From Galerina marginata (Eukaryota > Basidiomycota > Agaricomycetes > Agaricales > Galerinaceae), in NCBI GenBank assembly GCA_023014335.1, contig JAECYW010000002.1:4278001-4342000 (forward strand): DNA of 64,000 nucleotides, in the 5' to 3' direction. Made by a program: the position numbers and the translations under genes. Below the pieces are notes generated by a model, which had not been told where the DNA came from, did no database searches, and saw only the letters and a list, made by a program, of their open reading frames with translations. This document shows positions 32,499 to 43,814 of this stretch, in pieces (position 1 is the stretch's first letter; each line of letters opens with the position of its first letter).

Positions 32499-33970
32499 CT
32501 ATGGGCGCCGGAAGAGCTCATTTATGGCACCCCAAATCAGTTGATGAAAAATGAAGTAGCTTTCAAAACTGGCAGGTGCCCCATCTACCGTCTCCACAAC
32601 CTTTGGGGGAATTTCGAAGCCCAGTTGCTCTAACACAGACTCAGCGTGACGTACAAGATGGGCGCGAGAGCGTGGCGTTGTCGGTGGGTCCAATATTATA
32701 GCGCGACAAAGGGGGCAGCGATAATTTGGAAGGAATGGGGGGGCAGCAACATCCATGATAGCCTGCAACTGCTGATGTGAGTAGATAGAATTCTGTGAGC
32801 CTGTCGGTCCTAAGTGCGAGATAATGTTTCGGTGTTTTGGTAACTTCAGCTCTTGATTGATCGCAGATTGAAATATGTGGTGGAGGGTTTGTGGGGAGTA
32901 TTCGTGACCACAAGGAACTAGCCTGGAACATTAAGCGCTATTTTCAGGGTCCCGTTTCTATCACATTAAGACGCAGAGCGACGAGTGACTCACGTCAAGA
33001 GGTCCTCAGTCTGATCATAAAGAATCGGACAGAGAGTGGCTTCTAGAACGGAGTCATGTAGCTGAAAGAGAATAATTAAGCAGCGCATATGACAGATAGA
33101 TAGTTGCTGTAGGTAGCTCTTTCATCTTGCCTTCGTGCTGTTCGCTTTCTCGTAACACGGGCCGCTGGAGAAACCAGTCAGTTGTGTCAAAGGACCCCCG
33201 ATGAAAATTGAACACTTGCAACGAGACGACCGTTCAGCAAGCTCTGTCGTGATATATGAGTATGAGGGACACAAAATAGTTAAAATGGCTCACATGGTCT
33301 GGCTGAGGAGCATCGAGCAATGTGCAATATTCGTGCAGGCGAAGGGATTCCATGGAGTTTTGTGGCTCAGCGAACGGGTTAACTGTGCTCACTACTGAGG
33401 TGGGAAAATTTTGCCAGCGGTCAAAAGGTGAGTCACGGCGCTTGGATTTTGCTACGGCATTTTGCTCTCATAGTTGAGGGGTAACTCGGGATGGCAAAAT
33501 GAGAGAGCAAAACCCAAACGACGTGCCCAGACGTTTTGACTCTCGTCAAAATAGTCCGGCCCCAGTAGTGGCTGTAGCCATCCTGGTCGCGAGCAGCCCA
33601 GTAATTGAATGACGCAGGGAGGTCGCGGTCGTACATGATAGGAATGAAGAGGGTTGGAAGGCATAAAATAAAGACGATGGGCCTTTATACGAGATAGATG
33701 AAAGGCGAAGACCCCGTGACATACATAGAGATTCCGACAAGGTCAGGATGGATAGCGAGGAGCATTGTCGACTTCAAGGCTGGGCTTTTGATAGGCCGTA
33801 CAGAAGCCGAATGAGAGAAGCTGCAGAAAGAAAGAATTCAAGGTGATTTCCAAGGGCCTCTCCAGAAAGCTCTCCAGAAAGTCACCCGAACGTCGAGTCT
33901 CGAAAAAAGCAGACTTTCTGGCAGCATGAGGCTGGGAATGTGCCATATTTGTCCTCATCTCCGTTGCCAA
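32499..33970 (-). pseudogene. RING-like gene, copy 1, interrupted by a CACTA MITE
   Basis: Exons on the minus strand include MYDRDLPASFNYWAARDQDG near 33636, GSFDTTDWFLQRPVLRESEQ and HEGKMKE, an intron gtacct... / gagcta...tttcag, LHD(A/S)VLEATLCPIL, an intron, PCGHEYSPQTLHHIFQSAIN, then a helix and FLPNYRCPLCRAII near 32700, stopping at 32499. CPIL, CGH and CPLC have the order of a RING-type zinc site, but the second CxxC is missing, so it is RING-like at best. Copy 2 lies at 53510-54733. In copy 1 a 181-bp MITE sits in the first of these exons (33390-33570), between GYS and the Asn-Pro-Phe block, which breaks it. The ATG choice is uncertain. Confidence 0.55.
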
Positions 33971-34130
33971 ACACGCCGCCGTTCTGTTTTCACACTCGTC
34001 TGTCCTGGACTTGACATGACTTCAAGGCTGATCGTGTCACCCTTCCATGGTCAGCACCCAATTTTTGAAAATGCCTGGTATAGTTATGTATACACCTCCA
34101 TACTCTTTGTACACTTTGTACATCAAGTTA
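33053..34130. repeat. segmental duplication, copy 1 (partner 53999-54888)
   Basis: Near-identical to 53999-54888 apart from the MITE present only here and a 3-bp difference near 34051. Covers the 5' half and upstream flank of the RING-like gene. Beyond 33053 toward 32500 the two loci remain homologous but clearly diverged. Confidence 0.88.
33390..33570. mobile_element. 181-bp CACTA-type MITE
   Basis: Ends CACTACTGAGG and CCCCAGTAGTG form the inverted repeat. It is flanked by a 3-bp duplication GCT (33387-33389 and 33571-33573), and the empty site is preserved at 54333-54335 in the duplicate locus. CACTA ends with a 3-bp duplication define the En/Spm-CACTA superfamily. The interior is itself an imperfect palindrome with repeated TTTTGC / GTCAAAA strings, which look like subterminal binding motifs. 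Confidence 0.9.
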
Positions 34131-34271
34131 GATTTGAGTTAGATTGACAAAATGTGCCAGAGTCATAGCATGGTACATATCATATTCGTCCAGTCTGAGT
34201 TCTGTACATATCTCCTTCGTCACGCCGCTAAAACATCGCCCAGATAGCTGCTTTTGAATGCACTTTCAGAA

Positions 34272-35109
34272 AGAAAGAGCAGCCCAGTGCGCTCTTGCCC
34301 ATTCGCGCCACGTTAAATGCCTAAAGCGCAAAAGACGGCCTTGAAATATATCGGGATTCAAACGCAAAATCTTGTCCATTCGCTCCTTCCACCTTTCAAA
34401 GAAATTGTCGCAAGCGTCAGTTTGAGATAGGATAGAAGCTGCTCAGACCCAACATACCGATGACGAAGTAGCAGAATATAGAGACAAGCAAAACTGCGAC
34501 TGATGCCCTGAAACGAATTTTGGAGAGCTAATAGCGGCGTTTATCAGTAAGGCAGAGAGGGTCGCGATCATGAGGCTAACCTCCGACTCCGTGATTGACT
34601 CAAAGTGATGGACAACTACGAGCCTAAGAAGAACAGATATGAGCCAAGCATCGTGAGTAGCATAGGACGTGAGCTTACCGGATGACCGACGTCTGCGCGT
34701 CGGCGAAGTCCTGCTCGCTCCCTAAACTGGCAGGCAGACCATCCATGCCAACCCTGGTGACAAAATATTCGCGATCGACACGGTATCCGAGGCTTTCGAG
34801 AGAACGGTTCCATTCGTTGGGATAGAGTCTTTGATGAAAGACAATAAAGCGCCTGGATCGGATGACGGTCTCGTGCTGTTCGATGGGGCTCCTGCCGTGA
34901 AAGAGCAGCTGCAAATCGAGGCTAGCTTTGCCAACTTCAAAAGGACAGGGACCAAGCGGCACAGCGGCAACAAAAGTGCCTTCGTTATGAACAGGGAAGT
35001 AGGCCCCTCGAATAAGGTGCTGAAGCGTATTAAGGGTGAAAATTAGCTTGGGTAGTTTATGGAGGGTGCACATACATGCATGGGGAATGACATTGCTTGA
35101 ACGATGCAT
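34272..35109 (-). CDS. uncharacterised protein with a membrane segment
   Basis: An acceptor near 35030 opens HLIRGAYFPVHNEGTFVAAV, then PLGPCPFEVGKASLDLQLLF, RRFIVFHQRLYPNEWNRSLE and GYRVDREYFVTRVGMDGLPA. After an intron (gtaagc...cttag) comes LVVVHHFESITESE, a second intron (gttagc...attag), LSKIRFRASVAVLLVSIFCY (a likely transmembrane helix) and, after another intron, WKERMDKILRLNPDIFQGRL and LTWREWARAHWAALSF to a stop near 34272. Consistent intron spacing and residue composition support a real gene. I do not recognise the family. Confidence 0.5.
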
Positions 35110-36940
35110 TGAAGGCGATAGTTGGAATTGGAAAGGTTGAAGGACGTGTGGCTACAGGCGAGGGCTTTGATTCTGAATACTCGCTTTGTCGTCACGTGAG
35201 AAAGTCTTAAAGTCCGCGGCTAAGCGGCTTTTGGCATAGCTTCCGCACGGTTACTGCTCTCAGAACCACATGCATGCGTCTGCACACTGAGAGCTCCGTC
35301 GTCGACAACGACAACAGCAAAAGCAAAAAAAGACACAGAGAGGGGGGGACCGTCGAACGGAGGCGCCCTCAACGAGACGGCAACGCGCTGACCTGGGTTT
35401 GGTAGATGAGTAATGGTAGGTGGGAGAAACAATTGATCTGCTCTGGCGGCTCTCCGATGCCTGAGCTCCCCAAGGCTCGCTCCCAGTACTTGAGGGGGCG
35501 GTACGCTTGAGGCTACTGGATATCACGCCGCGTCGCGGTGCGATGATGAGGCAAGCACTGCACCAATGGACGTCGCACTGGGCATTTGCGAGGACGTAGC
35601 AGCGTGGCAGTGGGCGTCGTGCGAAGGAAGGCCGCAGGAACTTCAGGGACGGGCAGAGCTGCTACAGAGCTGGTGGGGGGCGGCCGTGGGACAGACGGAC
35701 GCTACTAGCACATCTCCTGGCGGCGCTGTCGTATTTTTTTCTTAGTTAGGCGATGGTGATGATTATGAAGCAGGTATTCACCTGTTTGCCCATCCTTACC
35801 GGCTCTCCGCCGTCTTGCGTTTTCGCTGTCTGAGTATGTGTGCTGGGATGTACGGCGGTTAAACTGTCTCGAAGAAACAACAAAGGTGCCGGGGGCTATC
35901 TGGCGACGAATGCGTAATGAAGCGGGCTAGAGGATGGCCAGGACACAGAACCAAAAATTGAATTGACATTGTTGGTGGATCTGTTGTAGGTACTGCAGAG
36001 CGCGTTCATGCAAACCGCCGACAAAGGGTTAATAAGGCAGCCGAGATGACATCAGGAGAGAGGAAGGGTGTTCAGCGTTAGCGACGGAGAAACAAGCAAC
36101 AACGATGACAGATGCCGAGCGTCAACGACAACGACGGAGCTGGAGACAAATACACAGAAGGAAGCAGAGAGTTTTACGAGCACAGAAAGCAGCATAGCAA
36201 GGAGAGAGGAAGTAATGGTAAGCTTGCAATGGGCTATCCCGATGTAAGGACTTACGACGAGGGAAGAAGCACAACCGAAGCACATGTACAACTTGGTCGG
36301 TGTGTTTGGCTGACACGCTCAAAACAAATACAGTTCCTTTGCTCGTACCTGGCTCGTACAAGCCGCCTTACTTGTACACTAAGTCAGATTTTTCCACCGT
36401 AATAAACTTAAATACAGAAAGTCTTGATTACTCTAACAATACGTTGACCTCGAATGCATTCACGACCGCGCGATCAGACAGAGTAAACATCCTTCCTTCA
36501 TCCCAACTCGGACCACCTACTAGTAGCACCGCCGAAACCGAAATTATTGACATCTTTTTGCAGTCAAGACTCTACTAAAGAAGAAATTATGACATCTACA
36601 TATTGGCTTCAATTGAATGCTGAGCTAATTGCAAGCCTTGTGTGATGTATGCAAGTGGACAAGTAGTATAGACAGGGTATGAGCCCACACATTGGGGCAA
36701 GGAATGCGGTGCAAGAGAGAGAAGCATGGTGTAGCAGCCAAAAACATGACCAACAGAGTTTACAAAAGAAAGGGGGCAGACAAAGAACACATGTGTGAAG
36801 GGTATGATGATGGAGTAGTATAAACAACAAAGTATGGCTGTTTTTAAAAAATAAAAATAAGAGAGAGAAAGATAGGAAAGAAGAAGGTAGTAGATCCTTA
36901 CAGTGTCTCTTTCGTCAATGTGATTTAACCGCCCAGTTTG
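35110..36940. other. mostly non-coding, with a diverged relative of the hairpin repeat
   Basis: No convincing gene. The part at about 36080-36260 resembles the minus-strand side of the long repeats (GCGACGGAGAAACA..., GGAAGCAGAGAG) and contains one palindrome (listed separately). The rest shows only short frames. Confidence 0.45.
36223..36248. other. isolated hairpin motif of the long-repeat type
   Basis: CTTGCA and TGTAAG arms (one G-T pair) flank the core GGGCTATCCC. Its flanks are only weakly similar to the long repeats, yet the palindrome is kept with its own matched arms. Confidence 0.65.
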
Positions 36941-36942
36941 TT

Positions 36943-38300
36943 CTACATAGTCTGTTGCCTCAGAGAATATGTCTTCAAACACCAGGCAAGCTTGTCTATG
37001 TCATGTCGACTGAGGTGGATTGATGTAGCTGCTGAGTTGACGATGTCGGTTAGGAATGCAGTGATCCTGTCTAAGGGCCAAGTTGCCATGCACAGAACCT
37101 CTATCTTGTTTTGAACCCCGAAGGAGCAAATGGCTGGTGCGAGAGCAGAAAATTTTGGCCCGCAGGCTGATAGGAAGAGCTCCATAAAGCAGGGATTGGT
37201 GGACCTGGCAGAAGGAAAAGATGGCCGCATGTCAGTTGTTACCTTGAGTGCCATAACGCAGCTTTCTTGCATAGGAGGGCTCGCATTTGACCGCGTTTGA
37301 ATTGCTTTGCTACAGTAAGAGACTGCGCTTGCAAGAGTCCTTTGCGACGGAGGTAGTGGTAGGACCCAGACTGGCTTGCCGTACGTTTGTGTTGCCTTGT
37401 CACAGCGGGAAGGAATGTGGGTAATCCCAGTGGGTGGAGCCGGCTGTTTTGTTCGCTCGAATATCGACCTCATTTGAGTGGCACTGTTGAGGTTTTGAGA
37501 ATTGACCTTACCCACTACGTGGTGGCCTTTGCGTCCAGTTGTAGCTGTCAGGGATCCATGCTGGATTTGCTTTGATGGCACCTGAGGGTTGTTAAAAGGA
37601 GGGGGTGCTACACTCTTTGACGAGGCTGGTGGTGGGACATGGGTATGGTGGCTGTTGGAAGCGGGACCGCCTCTTGTTGCTGCATTGATGGCTCGCTTAG
37701 AACGGTTGTTTGCCTGAAGCTTCGTAGATGGGCGGCTGACCGCTTGGTCCTCTGGGCGGTGTTTTTTTCTTGCGGGGACATTTAACTCGTCCGCGTTTGA
37801 GTCCAATGATTCACCTGCGTCCGAGTCTGACAGGTCGGAACGGGACCGCTTGGGGAAGGATAAATATGTGCAGTAATTAGATATTGAGAAGGCTATGACC
37901 TACTTTGATGCTATCTCTCAATCTGTGCCGTAAGTTGTTGTGGTGCATTCGTGTGAGACGCATAGTCAGGTAAATGTTTCTGTCACGGTCCTGCCCCGAG
38001 AAGCTATCAGGGTACTTCGCAAGGATCTGAGTAGAGGTGTCAGGGTGCCGGCACAGAGAAAAGGTGGAGGTGTTGAATCATACCTCATTTTGGATAGTTT
38101 CTTCAGCTCCAAGTTGGATGCTCGGAGGGTCGTCGATGTTATAATATGTTTCTGAAAGTGACCGAAGGAAGTCCTGCTTCCAAGTCGGTATAAATAGCAG
38201 ACAAAAATTAGTTCACTCACGACCACCCGAACGAGCAGATCAGGGTTATTCTTGAATTTCCAAGCATCCGCGAGCTGTAGCTTGTAGCTGCGTTCGCCAG
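36943..38300 (-). CDS. uncharacterised multi-exon protein
   Basis: Exons join in frame: PGERSYKLQLADAWKFKNNP (near 38290), intron gtgagt...aagcag, DFLRSLSETYYNIDDPPSIQ to IQNE, intron gtatga...ctcag, ILAKYPDSFSGQDRDRNIYL, intron gtaggt...cccaag, then a long exon with Ser/Pro/Lys-rich low complexity, two related strings (CDKATQTYGKPVW and CSKAIQTRSNASP) and a helical C-terminus (APAICSFGVQNKIEVLCMAT ... RITAFLTDIV), stopping at 36943. Four introns with good borders argue for an intact gene. The first exon near 38390 is uncertain. The basic KKHRPEDQ and KRSRSD strings hint at nuclear location; I do not recognise a domain. Confidence 0.58.
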
Positions 38301-38779
38301 GAGGAAGAACGCCTTCAGGACAATTCTCTCCTGTTTCAATGATCAGCTACAATAGAACTGAAAGAAAAGGCTGGAACTTACGAATAGATATAGTCATTAT
38401 GCCGTGTGGGGTCGAATGCAAAAGATAAGTGTAGAAGGTGAGTCTGAAACCCTTTTATACGAGTCACGTTGATGCGAGCCCAATGTTGATCAACAGAGTT
38501 TAATTGACCTATCAGATCAGAAACGATGGGCGTCCATATTCGGCCCGGAACGCAAGCCAGGATCCTTCTTCCTCACAGCCATCGCCATCTTTTATGTAAA
38601 AATTTCTGGATTGTCGTGTGACGAGCAAGCTATTTACTAAGACGCGTGGGCTGGGGCCGTACCCAACCTACGAAAAGGTCTAGATGGTTATAGAGTCAAG
38701 TCATTATATCAAATCTGGGGTAACGGTGTTAGTGATGCGAAGGGAGTAAATACGTTACAGGAATTTTGGGGCCTCAGGC

Positions 38780-39900
38780 TGAAGCGAGGATTGGTTGGCC
38801 CAGCTTACCACGTTTTCCCTCCTCCTAGTTCGACTGGCTTGGCCTCGCAGGCTAAGGAGACGATCCGCTCCCAGAATTCTTGCCCTTCCACAGGGGGTCG
38901 TGGACGGCTTTGTGAAACCGCATGCCGTCAAAGCGTGTCCAAAAACCGGACAACCCGTGAAAGCAAAAGGCGGGTTGGGGTCCCAACGCTCCTTCCATGT
39001 CACAAGGATCCCCCGGGCGGCATTAACAGCATAGGAGGGGGCTTCGGTGCCCATTCGCCTCCTCCTTACGAAGTGCAAGCTCTTCGTTTTGGATGAGGTG
39101 TACTAGAGACGCAACGGTCGCCTCGAGGTTGGAGAGATGGCTGATGATGTCGGTGGCGATGGCTGCGAGCTTGAAAGAGGCGTAATAAGGGCACAAAGTA
39201 CCCATACTGCTTCTATAGGCAAGGGACCGACGAAACGTAGGTCCATGTCAGATACGTGCAAACGTACTGACTGTTCGCATGCAACATAACAGCATCATGA
39301 AGGCGCCTCAAACTTTCCGGCGATGAATAATGCATGTCCCTGTGGGAAGAATTTGAGAATCTGAGGGCTCAATCGTGTTGGGCTCGCCAATGGTTTCAAT
39401 TCCCAGCACCATGACGATGATTAGAATCCAAATGGCTGCGCAATCCTGCTGGAGCTGGCTGCTGTCTTCGTTGAGCAGCCAAGTGTGGCTTTCCTGCGCC
39501 GAGCCAAAACTGTTGCTGTAGACTGCTTCGAAAATGGTTACCACTAACGGGCCACTGCATGAAGCGTACCCCCACAGCATTTAAAAAAGGACTTCCAGCA
39601 GGACCAGCTGTTCCCTAAGGTTTTGTTTAACCCACGTGGTTGGTCCCTTGGGATCCTCGGGAAGTCAGGCTTTGGTTTTGGAGGCATTCTGTATGATCCG
39701 ACTGAGCGAATTTCGGACCGTCCGGGATGATCTGGTGGAGGAAATGCTCTGTAGCTGCATGCAGTGGGTCTCCAGCTTTCTCTTTGGCTTGGAAGAGGGG
39801 AAGAGGGCGATAAGATGCGTAGGCGTTCCGAAGGGTAGAATGGCTTGATTAGCTCTACGAACTCAGCGACCAAGAGCGACCATAACAGATGAGGATGCAG
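38780..39900 (-). pseudogene. Nup188 nucleoporin fragment
   Basis: Pieces in three frames read AKEKAGDPLHAATEHFLHQI and PDGPKFAQS, then WVKQNLREQLVLLEVLF, a stop, and MLWGYASCSGPLVVTIFEAV followed by NSFGSAQESHTWLLNEDSSQ and LQQDCAAIWILIIVMVLGIE. The order (W..Q.LREQ..LLE..F, G...A...LLV...FE, FG..Q.....L..E) matches the N-terminal helical region of Nup188, a scaffold of the nuclear pore inner ring. Further down, EFWERIVSLACEAKPVELGG is the kind of helix that follows. A TAA within TTTTTTAAATG and repeated frame changes show it is dead. Only a small part of the protein of well over 1,500 residues is present. Confidence 0.62.
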
Positions 39901-40164
39901 AGTCGGAGATCGGGGGCATGCCGGTGAAATGATTGGAGCATAATCAGAGCTTGGATCTTGTCCATCTCGAAATTGGAGCCGAAGAAAAAATAAACTCTTT
40001 ATACACGGAGGACGATAGCATCCGGCAGAGTGACTGAGCCACTTTCGAAGGCCTTCGTGGACGCGTCAGATGGCCGTCCTAATAATGCAGTTGAGCATAC
40101 GTTCTAGAGCGATTGCGATACAGTCAATACAGTTGTCTGAAGAAGAAAAAAAATACCCAGACTC

Positions 40165-40375
40165 ACACATGTATCAGGTCCGAGGGCGTCAAGGAGTCGC
40201 CCGACATGTCGATTCAAAACTGATCTCGTCGTGGATGCAAATTCGTTTGCCTTGACCAGGAAAACCAGGGGTACTGCCGCCACCCTTTCTAAATCCTCGC
40301 GCGGGCGCCACTGTGCCTCGATGAGGTAAAAAAATGGAATAATGAGATCGGCGGGGGGCGTAGGGCCAGGAGGTT
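40165..40375 (-). pseudogene. single exon-like fragment
   Basis: The minus strand reads PPADLIIPFFYLIEAQWRPR then EDLERVAAVPLVFLVKANEF and TRSVLNRHVGRLLDALGPDT, followed by gtgagt. It is strongly protein-like, but the frame is closed by a TAA just upstream and I could not find matching exons. It may belong with the Nup188 relic below it or with the locus above it. Confidence 0.35.
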
Positions 40376-40401
40376 AGGGCGGAGGTTGCAAATGACGGGG
40401 T

Positions 40402-41121
40402 CTACAGCTGAGAGCATTTGAAGCAAAGGCGCAGTGACATTGACAGCGGACATTCCGCCCAACCTCTCCGCTCGATTCCGCCTATCCAGCTTGACAACAA
40501 CACGTTATCCGGGGAGCCTTCTTGCTCGTACGAAATCAGCCGCTCATTCGCAGCTGCAACTCCTACGCGTTCCTTCTCGCCTCCGGTCGCCTTCTCCTTC
40601 ACGGTCGCGTACACACCCACCCGCGTCTGTTCCGGCTCCTCCTCCTCCTCCATCGCATCGTCCTCGTCCACGTCCTCATCACCACCGTCCTCCTTCTTAA
40701 CCTCCATATCCACTTTCCCAGCTGTCCCAGCCACAGCCTGCTCTCCAGCACTCCGCCTCTTCTCCTTCGGACTCGTCCCAGCCCACTCTTCTTTGCTCAA
40801 AGGTAGCTCATTCAGCGTCCTGATCAGCGCCGTCATATCTGCTTTGCAGACGAATATGCATAAGTGCGACAGCGCAAGGAGCGCGGCCCCGGGGTCGGTT
40901 ACAGCCACAGAGACCCTGCGAGCCGGGTCACGACTGTCCCTCTTGGCGGGACTATGACGAATTGACAATGGGGTTCGAATGCACCAGCGCCAGCAGAAGC
41001 TGTCATGCGAGCTACGATGCGGTTGAGAGGAGGGGCAAGTGTCAAACCTCACTGAGGGTCGACAACGTGGGTGTGAGCGAGGGTCCATCTCATTACAGAC
41101 AGGCTCTCGAAGATGTCCCAC
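40402..41121 (-). CDS. uncharacterised acidic protein, paralogue of the relic at 29.3-30.1 kb
   Basis: A 239-codon open frame. It holds KRDSRDPARRVSVAVTDPGA and LLALSHLCIFVCKADMTALI, then RTLNELPLSKEEW, a Lys-rich stretch, a long acidic run (GGDEDVDEDDAMEEEEEPEQ) and a Gly/Ser-rich end. The first part matches 29962-30144. No ATG lies at the very start of the frame; internal ones exist. It may be one exon of a larger gene. The acidic run suggests a nuclear or chaperone-like role, but that is a guess. Confidence 0.4.
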   Translation of the reverse strand: MGHLREPVCNEMDPRSHPRCRPSVRFDTCPSSQPHRSSHDSFCWRWCIRTPLSIRHSPAKRDSRDPARRVSVAVTDPGAALLALSHLCIFVCKADMTALIRTLNELPLSKEEWAGTSPKEKRRSAGEQAVAGTAGKVDMEVKKEDGGDEDVDEDDAMEEEEEPEQTRVGVYATVKEKATGGEKERVGVAAANERLISYEQEGSPDNVLLSSWIGGIERRGWAECPLSMSLRLCFKCSQL

Positions 41122-41197
41122 AACTAGAGTCCTAGCAAACCGACTTCTTCAATGATTTAGGATATACAGACTTTCTAACGACATCTTCATCGGGCCC

Positions 41198-42430
41198 TGT
41201 CCAATATAATATTATATATAAATACTCAGATAAAAAGAACGAAAAATTCACAACCCACCTCATTGTCGTGAGCAGCTAAATTTAACAGCCTTCAAGTTCG
41301 AAAAGATTTGTGTCGAGTAGATTCTAAAATGTGAGTTGCGAATAAAACGCGACTTTCAAGGGCTTCCCGAGAAATGTCTTGTTGAACATCGCCGCTGAAC
41401 GCTGTGCTTTGAAGGGTGGCCAAAGAAAGTAGACATTCGCATCGAAGCGAGAACGCAAGATCAGTCTAAGACGATGACGCTGGAAAGAGCGAGGTACGTT
41501 ATTTGGTTCAACCTCCTCTGCCAAACACGCTGGCTCTTGTTGTCGACTCGCACACCAATCACACACCATTGCACCAATATGTACCACACTTCCATCCGAC
41601 ATCGTCTTTGCTGGACCTGCGTCGGGATAGCCCTTTGCAGGTTCTCTGTATTATTTCTCTATTCTCTACGCTGCCTTCTACACCTGTATAGATCTCTGCT
41701 TCCAACTGGGTACATGTTCCCACTGGCAGTCAGCGTGTTGCATGTTTCTCCGTCGCTGAACGTCGTCTCCAGCTTTTCTTTTTTCTCTCGTTCCTTGTCA
41801 GCCATTCCGGCTTCGGTATCACGGCACTTTATTGGCATTGCTGCACCGGGATAGCCCTCTGCAGCATTCTGATATCTGCCCACGGCGTCGACTTGGCCTT
41901 TCGCTCCTGCGTCGTTCTGCCCTTTTTTCCACCAAGACAGTCCAAAGCTTTCTGTCCCAGTCTCTCAAATGGATTCAGGAGACTAGCGTCGGTCTTCAAT
42001 GTGGTATTTGCACCGGGATAACCCTCTGCAATGATCCATCGTCTCTGCTTCCGCCCTTCGCGTCGATGAAAGTTCAGGCACGCCGAACTCCTTCAAATTT
42101 ATTCAGAGACGCTGTTAAACTCAGGAACACTGAAGAATAGAAGGAGTGAGTCGCTGGTTTATAAATTAAGCAACCGAAAGAATCTTATTCGGTCTTGGAC
42201 CAGTAGATGGCATTTACATATTTTTTCTGTGCGTCGCTGTATACGTAGGTCGTTACTTTTTCGTACTCACTCTATGCCTAACGTCTTCTTAAATTTGATA
42301 GCATCAAAGTCCCGTTTCCAGCTCTCAGAGCACACTCTTCCTTCCTATCGTCATGTCTCGACTTCGCTCTTAATAGCGGCCCATCAAAGTACTTGCACCG
42401 GGACTGCCCTCTGCAGCACTTTATTACCTC
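41198..42430 (+). repeat. long hairpin-bearing repeat, copy B
   Basis: Offset exactly 11,046 bp from copy A, with only two or three differences visible over the first 1,160 bp; similarity is lost soon after 42430, so the distal end is truncated or replaced. Palindromes at 41619-41640, 41842-41864, 42007-42031 and 42392-42416. In both A and B the repeat is preceded by TCATCGGGCCC and by sequence of the same acidic gene family. Confidence 0.82.
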
Positions 42431-43814
42431 TCCAAGGACTGTACTACAACCATCAACCAGCTGCCGGTTCATTTTTGTCCTCGCATTTGGATCACGTGAC
42501 CGACTAGATTTGCATAGTAGTCCCGGGTCCAGACAGCGCTTGCCCACAATCCCTTTCTAGTCGTCAAGGACAGTTTTCTGCAGCGCTTCTCTAATCATGC
42601 TTCCCTGCCAATCCAACTATTTACTTGCAACCTCCGGGTGTTCATGTTCCAACACATCGGGGCTCTACAAAGATCAGATACATCTGACTATCTTCCGTTG
42701 TCAGTATCAATGCTGCTAATTGTCTATACTTTAAGCGCATGAGGCTCTAGTAACGGCTCATCGAGTCTGCTCACATTCTGCCTTTTGTCAAAGAGGAGGG
42801 GCCAAACCGTCCTGGTTGGAGAAGCCAAGCGGAAACAAATATCAGATTGCTGACTGCATGCTTACCCGATGTTGAGCGACCTCCTAGGAATGCCCGAAGC
42901 CAACGTTGCTAACGGTGTCGCTGTCCACAACGCCGACCGATGAAGAGTAGGCAGTTTAGCACTTTTCCTGTTTATAGAGATGATTTTGTCTGCTTTTGTT
43001 CTTATGCTTTTCGTGGCGTCACACCGTCTTTTTACTTTACGCTTGCCTCAATGATGATTGCCTTGGATTCATTTCACTGCATTCAACTCTTCACAACTCC
43101 CCAGATCGCCGGCTACTGTACCATCGTCCTGTACGTTCTCCTACTCGTATCTGCCTTTATTGTCGTCTTTTCGGCTCTGACCTCTTCATGTCACTGTGCC
43201 TTCGCCCTACCTGCTTTTGTTCCCTCCCATATGTAAGCATGTTTAATACGTGTAGAAGCCTACATGTAAACCGTATTTCGAAGTTATAAAGCTCTTTTGC
43301 AGAGATGGTTACAAGTGTAAGTTTTGGTAGACAATACCTATTGGAATTGACCTGAACTTCCAACTTCCATCAGCTTTGCGCTCTGAGCTTAAAAGTCGCT
43401 ATCGGGCCACCATTCTTCCTTGCCTTCCCAGCCCCAGTGTCCTAGTGGTCCTGGCTTCATAGATGAAGTATTCTAGAATTTCTGTTAAACTACGAATGCC
43501 TCCCTTCGCCATCATCACCAGCAGCGCCGCTAGCATACGAACGCCACTGGAGTCGAGCAACTGAGATAGGTACTGAATGTGCGCTTGACATGCATATGGT
43601 TGACAACTTCTTTATTAATTCGTCAGTTATCAAGATTCGTGTATTTAAGGCTGAGGCCCATCGAGAGATATGCGCAATCAGCTTCCATATAATGAATGAA
43701 GTGTTCTGGAAAGAACGGTTTGGATTATATCATACGGAAAGAAGGACGAATGGAATTGGTGTATCCAGTACATATTCCAAGCGTTTGTAATATAAAAAAG
43801 ATGCTACTGCAAAA
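42431..43814. other. no well-supported gene
   Basis: A 98-codon frame with an ATG at 42940 encodes a very hydrophobic peptide (MIALDSFHCIQLFTTPQIAG..., VLYVLLLVSAFIVVFSAL). Its Cys/Phe/Ser-rich make-up looks like chance translation of T-rich DNA. No introns or relatives were found. Confidence 0.35.

Noticed and set aside
42940..43236. Small membrane protein of 98 residues
   Set aside because: Hydrophobic because the DNA is T-rich; no relatives, no introns, Cys/Ser/Phe-biased composition.
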